This document shows positions 1-8,900 of a stretch of 64,000 bases of DNA, one piece after another. The notes under the pieces are model-generated. The model was given only the letters and a program-made list of their open reading frames with translations, did not search any database and was not told where the DNA came from. The position numbers and the translations under genes were made by a program. Source of the DNA: DASRFA01 sp035651755 (GTDB lineage: Bacteria > Desulfobacterota > Binatia > UBA12015). The stretch covers positions 1 through 64,000 of the forward strand of contig DASRFA010000014.1 of the NCBI GenBank assembly GCA_035651755.1, read 5' to 3'. Each line of letters begins with the position of its first letter. The first letter of the stretch is position 1.

Positions 1-228
1 CTCGGTGGTCGAGCTCGAGCCCTGGGCGACCAGCGACTTGATCGCCTGGTCGTAGTCGTGGCTGTCGACGATCGCTTTTTCGAAGATCGCCGGGTTCGAG
101 GTGATCCCCCGGAGCCCGTCGTTGTCGATCATCGCCTGCAGCTGGCCGGAGGTGATGATCCCGCGCCGGATGTTGTCGTACCAGATGCTCTGGCCGTACT
201 TCTGGACTTCGACGAGCGGATTGCTCAT
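1..228 (-). CDS. tal: transaldolase, N-terminal part (runs off the window)
   Basis: Cytosolic pentose-phosphate enzyme that moves a dihydroxyacetone unit between sugar phosphates through a Schiff-base lysine; that lysine lies outside the window. The 76 visible residues read MSNPLVEVQKYGQSIWYDNI and continue into a GITSNPAIFEKAI stretch, both typical of the N-terminus of the actinobacterial/deltaproteobacterial transaldolase subfamily. Some members are fused to glucose-6-phosphate isomerase, and this cannot be judged here. The start is the ATG at 228, preceded by a good AAGGAG ribosome-binding site. An upstream open frame ends in TGA at 225-227, overlapping this ATG. Confidence 0.93.
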   Translation of the reverse strand, partial: MSNPLVEVQKYGQSIWYDNIRRGIITSGQLQAMIDNDGLRGITSNPAIFEKAIVDSHDYDQAIKSLVAQGSSSTTE

Positions 229-473
229 GACCGTCTCCTTCCGCGGATGGGGGCTTGGCCGCCCCCGCGCCGGCGCTCGGGATTCGCTGCCCCGGCGCGC
301 TCCCCCACCCCTGTCGGCGTTTGAAACACGCGCCGCATCATGGCATCGAACACGTCGTCGCCCACGATCATGCTTGACGCCGGCACACCGCGATTGGTTT
401 CGCGCCATGCGCCTTCCGGACCTTCGGCGGAATCGACGACTTTCTTGATCAGTGGCAGGATCGGACACCTGAT
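225..473 (-). other. possible small ORF or gene remnant upstream of tal
   Basis: A frame open from 473 to a TGA at 225 reads sensibly (LIKKVVDSAEGPEGAWRETN, then RGVPASSMIVGDDVFDAMM) and uses fewer G/C-ending codons than its neighbours. Its stop overlaps the tal ATG as ATGA, the arrangement of a translationally coupled upstream gene. No ATG, GTG or TTG precedes the best-looking part; the first ATG is at 371 and would leave 48 residues. It could be the 3' end of a decayed gene. I recognise no family. Apart from this, the 300 bases between tal and 528 show nothing. Confidence 0.3.
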
Positions 474-527
474 TCAAGGATTGCGCGCCGGCGGCCGGGT
501 GCGGCGGGCCTCGTCGGTCGGGCGGCG

Positions 528-2096
528 ATGAGCGCGCTCCACGGGCGAGCGATCGCGAGCGCGTCGCTCGTGCCGGAGCGCGCCCAGGTCATCGCGGGCG
601 ATCCGTACGACGACGAGCTCGTCGCGAACGTCCGCCCGGCCGACTGGAGAAATCCCGAGCCGGCGCCGCGCTACAACCTCGTGGTCGTCGGCGCGGGCAC
701 CGCCGGGCTCGTGAGCGCCGCCGGCGCCGCCGGGCTCGGCGCGAAGGTGGCGCTCGTCGAGCGCCACCTGATGGGCGGCGACTGCCTGAACGTCGGCTGC
801 GTGCCGTCCAAGTGCGTCATCCGCTCATCGCGCGTGATCAGCGACGTCGCCCGCGCCGACCAGCTCGGCGTCCGAGTGCCGGCGGGCGCGGAGGCGGACT
901 TCGCCGCGGCCATGGCCCGCATGCGACGCGTGCGCGCGGGCATCAGCCACCACGACTCGGCGCGCCGCTTTCGCGACGAGCTCGGCGTCGACGTGTTCCT
1001 CGGCGAGGCCCGCTTCACCGGGCCGGACGCGGTCTCGGTCGACGGGAAGGAGCTCCGCTTCGCGCGCGCGGTGGTCGCGACCGGCGCGCGCGCGGCGCAC
1101 CCCGGGATCCCCGGCCTCGCCGAAGCCGGCTACCTCACGAACGAGACCGTCTTCACGCTCACCGAGCGCCCGCGCCGCCTCGCGGTGATCGGCGGCGGGC
1201 CGATCGGCTGCGAGCTCGCGCAGGCGTTTCGCCGGCTCGGCTGCGAGGTCGCGCTCCTGAACGACACCGCCCACCTCCTGAACCGCGAGGACGCGGACGC
1301 CGCCGAGATCGTCCAGCGCGCGTTCGTGCGCGAGGGCATCCGGCTCGTGCTGAACGTGCGCATCGAGCGCGTCGAGCGCCGCGGCGGAGCCAAGGTCCTC
1401 GCGTACGGCTGTCCCGAGGGCGCGGGCGAGGTGGAGGTCGACGAGATCGTCGTCGGCGCGGGGCGGGTTCCGAACGTCGAAGGGCTCGGGCTCGAGCAGG
1501 CCGGCATCGCGTACCACCCGCAGCGCGGCGTGCAGGTGGACGATCGCCTCCGGACGACGAACCCTCGCGTGTACGCGGCCGGCGACGTCGCCATGGAGAC
1601 GAAGTTCACGCACGCCGCCGACGCCGCCGCGCGCATCGTCATCCAGAACGCGCTCTTCGCCGGCCGAAAGGCCGTGAGCGGCCTCGTGATGCCGTGGTGC
1701 ACGTACACCGATCCCGAGATCGCGCACGTCGGGCTCTACGAGCGCGACGCGCGGGCGCGCGGCATCGACGTGTCGACGTTCACGATCCCGCTCTCCGAGG
1801 TCGACCGCGCGCTCGCCGACGACGAGACCGACGGCTTCGTCAAGGTGCACGTGAAGCGCGGCGGCGATCGCATCCTGGGCGCGACGATCGTCGCGCGACA
1901 CGCCGGCGAGATGATCAGCGAGATCACGCTGGCGATGGTCGCCGGGCGCGGCCTCGGAACGCTCGCGAGCGTGATCCACCCGTACCCGACGCAGGCGGAA
2001 GCGATCCGGAAGGCCGCCGACGCCTACAACCGCACCCGGCTCACGCCGTTCGTGAAGAGGGCCTTCTCGGCCTGGCTCCGCTGGCAGAGGCGGTAG
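528..2096 (+). CDS. FAD-dependent pyridine nucleotide-disulfide oxidoreductase (MerA/Lpd-like)
   Basis: 522 residues. An N-terminal extension of about 45 residues precedes the FAD-binding motif VVVGAGTAGLVSA, the redox-active disulfide GGDCLNVGCVPSK (residues ~85-97), a second Rossmann motif IGGGPIGCELAQ for NAD(P)H, the FAD motif YAAGDVA, and a dimerisation domain with HPYPTQAEA. The family oxidises or reduces a disulfide or metal substrate using NAD(P)H. Genes like this are often labelled mercuric reductase, but the C-terminal vicinal Cys pair needed for Hg(II) transfer is absent (the protein ends in a Trp/Arg-rich tail), and no other mer gene is nearby. The substrate is unknown. It converges with, and overlaps by 56 bases, the DUF167 gene on the other strand. 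Confidence 0.88.
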   Translation: MSALHGRAIASASLVPERAQVIAGDPYDDELVANVRPADWRNPEPAPRYNLVVVGAGTAGLVSAAGAAGLGAKVALVERHLMGGDCLNVGCVPSKCVIRSSRVISDVARADQLGVRVPAGAEADFAAAMARMRRVRAGISHHDSARRFRDELGVDVFLGEARFTGPDAVSVDGKELRFARAVVATGARAAHPGIPGLAEAGYLTNETVFTLTERPRRLAVIGGGPIGCELAQAFRRLGCEVALLNDTAHLLNREDADAAEIVQRAFVREGIRLVLNVRIERVERRGGAKVLAYGCPEGAGEVEVDEIVVGAGRVPNVEGLGLEQAGIAYHPQRGVQVDDRLRTTNPRVYAAGDVAMETKFTHAADAAARIVIQNALFAGRKAVSGLVMPWCTYTDPEIAHVGLYERDARARGIDVSTFTIPLSEVDRALADDETDGFVKVHVKRGGDRILGATIVARHAGEMISEITLAMVAGRGLGTLASVIHPYPTQAEAIRKAADAYNRTRLTPFVKRAFSAWLRWQRR

Positions 2097-2463
2097 CGGC
2101 GACGAGTCGCTCGCGCGCCGATGCGGCATCGACGCCGCGGACGACGACAGTCTTGTCGCGGCTCGTCTCGCCCGACGCGATCTCGACGTCCGACGCGCGG
2201 ATGCCGAGCGCGCGCGCGAGGACGACAGCGAGCGCCTCGTTCGCGCGCCCTCTCTCCGGAGCCGCGCGCACCGCGATGCGGATCGCGTCGCCGTGCGGGC
2301 CGAGGATCGCGTCCCGGCGCGCACCGGGAGCGGCCCGTACGCGGATCCGGACGCGGCCGCCCGCGAGAGCCGAGATCGGGTCGGGCGCGCCGGCGTCGCC
2401 GCCCTCCAGCGCCGCTTCGCCGGGCGGCGGCGTGTCGCGCCGCGAGCGCCCCGGGCGAATCAG
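2041..2463 (-). CDS. DUF167 (YggU-type) family protein, apparent CTG start
   Basis: About 140 residues. The DUF167 core begins at RVRIRVRAAPGARRDAI and includes the hallmark ERGRANEALAVVLARALG and SGETSRDKTVVV stretches. It is a small alpha/beta fold of unknown function. No ATG, GTG or TTG lies between the end of the upstream gene and the conserved domain. The only plausible start is the CTG at 2463-2461, which overlaps the upstream TGA as CTGA, mimicking the common ATGA coupling. Translation from there adds ~30 Pro/Ala-rich residues before the domain. The tail overlaps the end of the convergent oxidoreductase gene. Confidence 0.75.
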   Translation of the reverse strand: MIRPGRSRRDTPPPGEAALEGGDAGAPDPISALAGGRVRIRVRAAPGARRDAILGPHGDAIRIAVRAAPERGRANEALAVVLARALGIRASDVEIASGETSRDKTVVVRGVDAASARERLVAATASASGARPRRPSSRTA

Positions 2464-2924
2464 CGCGCGTTCCGATCCGCGACGCGCGTCGCCGGCTGCC
2501 AGGCCTGGACGAGCTCGATCCGGCCGGCGCGCTTGTCCTCGTTCATCGCGGAGAGGAGCGCGAGCAGAGCGCCGATCACCTCGTCGCCGAGGTCCGGGCC
2601 GCTGACGCGCTTCCCGGAAGGCTCGTGCGAGAAGCAGAGCGTGTCCAGGTCCGCCGTCCCGTCGTGCGCGAGCTCGACCTGGAACGCCGGCATCCCGAGC
2701 GCGACGTCCTTCGTCTTCCCGCCCTCCTCGATGCTCACGAGGCCGTAGAACCCGAAGAGGAGCGTGCGCGCCCGCCACACCGAGGCGATGTGGAAGTCGC
2801 CGGCGCCGGCCGACGATCGCCACGCCTCGTGCCGTCCGCCCTCGACGAAGAACCGCTCCACGCCGCCGGCGAACTCGTCCAGGAGCACGTAGAGTCGGCG
2901 GGCGAGCGCAGCGCGATCCGTCAT
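2460..2924 (-). CDS. uncharacterised protein, 154 aa, upstream of DUF167
   Basis: I do not recognise a named family. The protein starts MTDRAALARRLYVLLDEFAG at the ATG at 2924 and has a balanced alpha/beta composition (for example FHIASVWRARTLLFGFYGLV), no signal peptide and no membrane segment. It is translationally coupled to the DUF167 gene (stop TGA at 2460-2462). Longer readings that begin further upstream have the Arg-rich composition of a shadow frame, so the ATG at 2924 is preferred. Confidence 0.7.
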   Translation of the reverse strand: MTDRAALARRLYVLLDEFAGGVERFFVEGGRHEAWRSSAGAGDFHIASVWRARTLLFGFYGLVSIEEGGKTKDVALGMPAFQVELAHDGTADLDTLCFSHEPSGKRVSGPDLGDEVIGALLALLSAMNEDKRAGRIELVQAWQPATRVADRNAR

Positions 2925-3042
2925 CGTTCCGAACGAGCGCGCGCCGGCGGGCGCCCGCGCCGCGCTCCTCCGTCCACCGTCCACATCGGCGTCCCGGACG
3001 CAAGGGCCATCCATCGAACGAGGGGAACGCCTCGAGTGAGCT

Positions 3043-5631
3043 TTAGTGCAGCGATCGCGGATCCCGCGGCTCGTGCGCGGCCCACAGCGACGCGACGAGC
3101 GCGCCGATCTCATCGGGCTCGACCGGCTTCGTCAGGTGGTGATCGAAGCCGGCGGCGCGGGCGGTCCGCTTGTCCTCGTCGCGTCCGTAGCCGGTGAGCG
3201 CGACCAGGGTGAGGGGCGCCAGACCGGGCTCGGCGCGCAGGCGCCGCGCGACCTCGTAGCCGTCGATGCCGGGGAGCCCGATGTCGATCAGCATCACGTC
3301 GGGGCGATGGGCGCGCGCGACGTCGATCGCCGTCGGGCCGTCGTGGACGACGGCCACCTCGTGTCCCAGGATCTCGAGCAGGAGCTGCATGCTCTCGGCG
3401 ACGTCGGGGTTGTCCTCGACGAGCAGGATGCGGGCGCGCCGCTGCGGCACCAGGCGCTCGAGCGCGCCGCCGACCCCGACGTCGACGGCCGGCAGGGCGG
3501 GCAGCCGGATGACGAACTCCGATCCCTTCCCGGGACCGTCGCTGTGGGCCTCGACCCGCCCGCCGTGAAGCTCGATGACCCGCCGCACGACGGTGAGGCC
3601 GATCCCGAGCCCGCCCTGCGAGCGGTCGAGGCCGCGCTCGCCCTGCGCGAACAGGTCGAAGACCCGCGGCAACACCTCGGGAGCGATCCCGACGCCGTCG
3701 TCGCGCACGCGCACCACCGCCTCCTCGCCGGCGAGCTCGAGCGCGACCTCGATCCGGCCGCCGCGCTCCGTGTACTTGGCGGCGTTGGTGATGAGGTTCA
3801 CGAGCACCTGCTCGAGACGCGTCTGGTCGCCGTCCACCTCCACCGACGCGCACGGCAGCGAGACCGCGAGCGTGTGCGCGCGGTCCTCGACGATCTGGCG
3901 CGTCGCCTCGACGGCGCGCTCGATCGCGCTCGCGAGCCGGGTGCGCTGCTTCTTGAGCGCAATCTTCCCCTGCGTGATGCGCGCGACGTCGAGCAGGTCG
4001 TCGACCAGGCGCGTGAGCTGGTCGGCGCCGCGGCGCGCGATCCCGAGCGCGCGGTCGCGACGCGAGGGGTCGAGGGTCGCGGTCACGACGGCGTTCCGCA
4101 CCGAGGACAGCGGGTTCCGGAGCTCGTGCCCGAGCATCGCGAGGAACTCGTCCTTCGCGCGGCTCGACGTCTCGGCGTCGTTCCGCAGGCGGCGCTCGGC
4201 CTCGTAGAGCCGGGCGTTGTCGATCGCGACCGCGGCGTGCGCGGCGAGGCCGGCCGCGAGCCTTTCGGCTGTGCCGGTGAAGACCCCGCGCGCCGCGTGC
4301 CCGAGGACGAGCCCTCCGAACACGGCGCCCCGGCGCCCGACGATCGGCACCGCGAGGTAGCTTCGCACGGCGAGCTGCCCGTCGGCGGTTCCGACGTGCG
4401 GCGCCTGCTCGTGATAGCGCGGATCCTCGGTGACGTCGTCGAGGCGGACGATGCCTTTGCCGCTGAACGTCTCCTCCAAGAGCGCCCGGTTGCGCGACAG
4501 GCCGAAGCGCTCGAACGCGTCGCGCTCCGGCCCGGAGAGCGCGAACAGCCGGTAGCGGTCTCCCGAGGGGTCGAGGGCGTCGTAGTAGAACGCTCCGAAC
4601 TGCGCGCGCGTGAAGCCGCGCGCCGCGTCCGTGACCGCTTGCAGCAGGCGCTCGAGGTCGAGCTCGGCGGAGAGCGTCAACCCGACGCGGTACAGCGTGT
4701 CGATGATCGCGCGCTGCTCGCGAAGCTCGTCCTCGTGCCGCTTCCGCTGCGTGATGTCGCGCGCGATCTTGGACGCGCCGACGATCGCACCGGTCTCGTC
4801 GCGGATCGGCGAGACCGTGAGCGAGACGTGGATCCGCTGGCCGTCCTTCCGCACCCGCTGCGTTTCGTGGTGCTGCACGCTCTCGCCGCGCCGGACCGTG
4901 CCGAGGATGGTCCTCAGGTCGTCGTCGCAGTCCGTGGGCACGATGCGCGAGATCGGCTGTCCCACCATCTCCCCCGCCGTGTATCCGAAGAGCCGCTCGG
5001 CACCGCGGTTCCAGCTGGTGACGATCCCGTCGAGCGTCTTGCCGATGATCGCGTCGTCCGAGGACTCGACGATCGCGGCCAGATAGGCGCGCTCGAGGTG
5101 CTGCAGCTCGGGCACGGTGGCCTCGTGTGCGTCGGATCGGGGGGCGCTGCCGGCGACGCGAGGGGACTCCCCGGGGCGTTCGGCCGAGGCTTCCGCGACC
5201 ATCGGCGGCGCTTCCGCGGGGATGATCTCGGAGTGCTCGCCGCAGACGCGGAGCAGCGATACCCCGTCCGAGCCGCTCCGGAAGAACGCGATCGGATACG
5301 CGCAGAGGAGGCGGAACGGCGCGACTTGGCCGAGCTCGTTCCACATCCGCTCGAGCCGGAGAGCGTCTTCGGTTGCTCCCCTCGCCCACAGGAGCGCCAC
5401 CATCTCGCCGAACGCGCGTACCGCGCCGTGGCGATCGGCGGCCCCGCGAATGAGCGTGCCGATCACCTCGGCGAAGCGGCTGCGATCGGGAGAGCCGTCG
5501 ACGGAAAGGCTCGCGAGCGTCGCCCCGGCGTCGCGGACGAGGTAGCGCTCCTCCCGGCGCGCGAGCTCGAGATCGAGGTCCGTCGCCGCGAGCGCCGCAT
5601 CGAGGCTCGCGACGTGCTCGGGCGTCGCCAC
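3043..5631 (-). CDS. hybrid sensor histidine kinase (MEDS-PAS-GAF-HisKA-HATPase-REC)
   Basis: 862 residues from the GTG at 5631. Order: most of a MEDS/DcmR-type sensory domain (~1-125), PAS (~175-295, SSDDAIIGKTLDGIVTSWN), GAF (~310-470), HisKA with phospho-acceptor GHELRNPL (~495), HATPase with DDGVGIAPEVL and GGLGIGLTVV, and a C-terminal receiver with phospho-acceptor Asp in LIDIGLPGIDGYE (~783). It is cytosolic with no membrane segment. The frame stays open upstream of 5631 and encodes the conserved beginning of MEDS (DHLVQFYDRDAHLLSRL, 5730-5680), yet no ATG, GTG or TTG precedes it back to the neighbouring gene. The real start is therefore a rare codon, or there is a frameshift near 5740-5830. 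The output partner is unknown. Confidence 0.85.
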   Translation of the reverse strand: MATPEHVASLDAALAATDLDLELARREERYLVRDAGATLASLSVDGSPDRSRFAEVIGTLIRGAADRHGAVRAFGEMVALLWARGATEDALRLERMWNELGQVAPFRLLCAYPIAFFRSGSDGVSLLRVCGEHSEIIPAEAPPMVAEASAERPGESPRVAGSAPRSDAHEATVPELQHLERAYLAAIVESSDDAIIGKTLDGIVTSWNRGAERLFGYTAGEMVGQPISRIVPTDCDDDLRTILGTVRRGESVQHHETQRVRKDGQRIHVSLTVSPIRDETGAIVGASKIARDITQRKRHEDELREQRAIIDTLYRVGLTLSAELDLERLLQAVTDAARGFTRAQFGAFYYDALDPSGDRYRLFALSGPERDAFERFGLSRNRALLEETFSGKGIVRLDDVTEDPRYHEQAPHVGTADGQLAVRSYLAVPIVGRRGAVFGGLVLGHAARGVFTGTAERLAAGLAAHAAVAIDNARLYEAERRLRNDAETSSRAKDEFLAMLGHELRNPLSSVRNAVVTATLDPSRRDRALGIARRGADQLTRLVDDLLDVARITQGKIALKKQRTRLASAIERAVEATRQIVEDRAHTLAVSLPCASVEVDGDQTRLEQVLVNLITNAAKYTERGGRIEVALELAGEEAVVRVRDDGVGIAPEVLPRVFDLFAQGERGLDRSQGGLGIGLTVVRRVIELHGGRVEAHSDGPGKGSEFVIRLPALPAVDVGVGGALERLVPQRRARILLVEDNPDVAESMQLLLEILGHEVAVVHDGPTAIDVARAHRPDVMLIDIGLPGIDGYEVARRLRAEPGLAPLTLVALTGYGRDEDKRTARAAGFDHHLTKPVEPDEIGALVASLWAAHEPRDPRSLH

Positions 5632-5909
5632 GAGAACGACCGCTTCACCGGCACGGAGGCCCTCCTCGACGAAGGGCGCGAGCCGGCTCAGGAGGTGCGC
5701 GTCGCGGTCGTAGAACTGGACGAGGTGGTCCGTCGCGACCTCGTCCGGTTTCCCACCGTCGGGGGCGTTTCCAAGCCCCGGGCGCTTCTCGCCCGACGCT
5801 GTCGTTTCACGACGGTTTGGAATCTGACCCTCCCGCGAGCACGTCTCCGTCCAGCATCCAGAGACACGGGTTCGCTCGCAACGGGTCCGCCGCCAAGGCG
5901 CGCGATCGG

Positions 5910-8900
5910 TCAGCGGAGGCCGGTCTCGGCGTCCGCCGTCTCGTAGAGCCGGCGCCGAAGCGCCGCGTCACGGAGCGAGGCAGCGGCCGCATCGACGAGC
6001 CGCCGGTGCGCCGCGACGTGCCGCTCGGCGGCCTCGCGGTCGCCGCGCGCCTGCCGGACCCGGGCGAGGAGCGCGTGCGCGCGCCATGCGAGCCGGGGCG
6101 CCGCGATGCGGTCCGCGACGGCCAGCGCTCGGGCGAGGCGGGCGTCCGCGTCGTCCCAGCGCTCGACCTCGAGGAGCGCGCGTCCGGCGGAGAGGAGCGC
6201 CCGCGCCTCGATCTTCGGGGCGTCGTGGCGGACGGCTCCCGCCGCCTCGCGCTCCGCGGCCGCGAGCGCGACCGCGGGGTCGCCGGCCGCGAGCGCGAGC
6301 GACGCCCGCGCGTTCATCACGTGGAGGGAGTACCGCCACCGCATCCACGGGTCTTCCGCGAGCGCCTTCTCGTACGGCTCGAGGAAGCGCTCGGCTTCGT
6401 GGGTGCGTCCCGCCGCGAGCTCGTCGAGCGCGAGGTTGATCTCGGAGTTGGCCATGATCTCGGGATCGCCGAGCTGGCGCGCGACCTCGGCCGCGCGCTC
6501 GTCGACCTCGCGCGCTCGCTCGTGGCACCCGATCTCGCCGAGGCACCAGCCGAGCGTGTTCAGAAGGCGGCTCTTCCACGCGCGGTCCGCGATGCGATCG
6601 CAGATCTGGTAGCCCTCCTCGAGCTGCGCGATCGCGCCGCCGTAGTCGCCGAGGCAGCAGCGCGCCTTCCCGAGGAACCAGTACGGCCATACGACGAGGT
6701 GCGCGAGGCGAAGCTCGCGGCCGACCTTCATCACCTCCTCGGCGAGCGCGATCGCGCGCGCGTAGTCGCCGGTCCACTCGGCGAAGAGCGTCTGGTTGAA
6801 GCGCACGTGCGCTTCGACGAGGCCGAAGCGGCCGCGCGACGTCTCGAGTGCGGTCGCGTAGTCTCTCTCCGCGCCGCGCATGTCGGCGTCGAGCACCGCG
6901 CGCCCGAAGCCGCGGAGGTTGTATGCCATCGCGACCGCTCCGTCCGGTCGCGCGGCGGGCTCGCGAAGCACGTCGTCGACGATCCGCCACGCATGATCGT
7001 ACTCGTGCGCCCAGAAGTAGCTCTGGCTGGCGAACGTCTCGTAGAGACCGGACATCTGCGGGTCCGCGGCGGCGCGGGCCGCGCGCTCGTAGGCGGCCCC
7101 CGATTCGGAGAAGTCGCTGAGATAGAAGCACGCGAGGCCGAGCGACGCTTCGAGGCGCTCGCGCACGTCGCGCGGCGCGTCCTCGCCGAGCCGGTCCGCG
7201 ATCGCGAGCGCCTCGCGGCAATGCTGCACCACGGCGCGCGTCGCGTGGCGGTCGGCCGCCTTCGCGACGGCGCGCTCGTGGTACGTGAGGGCGCGCTGCC
7301 ATTCCTCGGCGCGCGCGAAGTGGTGCGCGAGCGTCTCGTAGTGCTCCTCCAGGCGGTCGGCGTAGAGCTCCTCGATCGCGAGCCCGATCGTGCGGTGCAG
7401 CGCGCGCCGTCGCTCGCTCACGACGCTCTGGTAGGCGACGTCGTGCGTGAGCGCGTGCTTGAACATGTAGGCGAGCTCGGGGTGCAGCGCCTTCTCGTAG
7501 ATGAGCTCGACCGACCGCAGCTCCTCGAGCTGAGCGCGCACCTCGTCGCCCGCGTCGGTGATGCGTTCGAGAAGCCGGAGGGCGAACTCGCGGCCGATCA
7601 CGCTGGCGACCTGGATCGCGCGCCGCGCCTCGTCCGCGAGGTGGTCGATGCGCGCGGTCAGGACCTCCTGCACGGTGTCCGGGATGCGGATCTCGGACAG
7701 GTCCCGCTTCAAGACGACGTGCTCGCCGTCGGGCTCGAGCGAGCCGTCCTCGAGCAGCGACCGCATGACCTCCTCGACGAAGAACGGATTGCCCTCGGCC
7801 TTGTGCGCGATGAGCGCGCGCAGCTCGTCCGGCATGTCGGACGTGCCGAGCAGGCTCCGCGTCATCGCGGCCATCTCACCGTCGTCGAGCGGGAGGACGG
7901 TCAGGCGGTGGTGGTAGCTGCGATCGCCGAAGGGGTGCGCGTAGCCCGGCCGATGCGAGCACACGAGAAGGACGCGGATCGTCGGCACGACGCTCGCGAC
8001 GAACGCGAGGAAGTCCTCGGAGGTGTGGTCGATCCAGTGCAGGTCCTCGACCACGAGCACGACCGGCTGCGACTGCGCCGCGCCCACGAGGAGCGCGCGC
8101 ATCGCGCGGAAGGTCTCGCTTCGTCGGCTCGCGGAATCGAGCGCCGCGAGCGTCGCCGCGTCGGCTCCGGCGGACAGCGACAGGACCTGCCGGACGTACG
8201 GCAGCGTCCACGCGAGGTCGTCGCCGAAGGCGGCGACCCCGAGCTCGATCTTTCGTCCGGCGGCTGCCTCGTCGTCGCGGTCGTCGATGCCGAAGAGGCG
8301 GCGGAGCCCGTCGACGACGGGGAAGAAGGGCGTCGTCCCGCCGTAGGACGCGCACCGCCCTTCGACCCACAGGTGCGGCCGATCGCGAAGCCGGCTCCGG
8401 AACTCGAGCAGGAGGCGCGACTTCCCGATCCCCGCTTCACCCGCGAGGAACACCACCTGGCCGTGGCCGGCGTCGGCGCTCCGCAGCGCGTCCTCGAGGA
8501 GTGCGAGCTCGCGCTGCCGCCCGACGAACGCCGTCCCGCCCGCGACTTCCGCCGACGTTTGCGGCGCGCGCGCCCTCGGCGTGGCGGCGTACACCGCCAC
8601 CTCGTCCTCCGGCCGCGGGCCGAGCCGGAGCGCGCGCGCCTCGAGCGAGCACGCGCCTCTGACCTGCCGCGCGACGCGCGGCGACACCAGGATCTCGCCG
8701 GCACCCGCGTGCCCGATGAGCCGCTCGGCGAAGGCGATCGCGTCCCCGATCGGCAGCACGCGCGGCGCCTCGTCGGACGCGCCGCCGTCGAAGCGCACCT
8801 CTCCGGCATGGATGGCGACCCGCACGTCGGGACGCGGCTGCGCCGCCGTCCGGGCGAGCACCTGCACGGCGAGCGCCGCCTGCAGCGCGCGCTGCGCCGT

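Noticed and set aside
528..2096. Mercuric reductase
   Set aside because: The C-terminal vicinal Cys pair is missing and there is no merR/T/P nearby, so only the disulfide-oxidoreductase family is claimed.
812..2605. Long open frame (about 600 codons) overlapping the oxidoreductase
   Set aside because: Arg/Ala/Pro-dominated composition with no domain; it is an overlapping frame of the real gene, a common effect of high GC.
3046..5946. Plus-strand frame of ~970 codons over the hybrid kinase
   Set aside because: Antisense shadow: Arg/Asp/Val-rich low-complexity translation, while the minus strand holds all PAS, GAF, HisKA and REC motifs.
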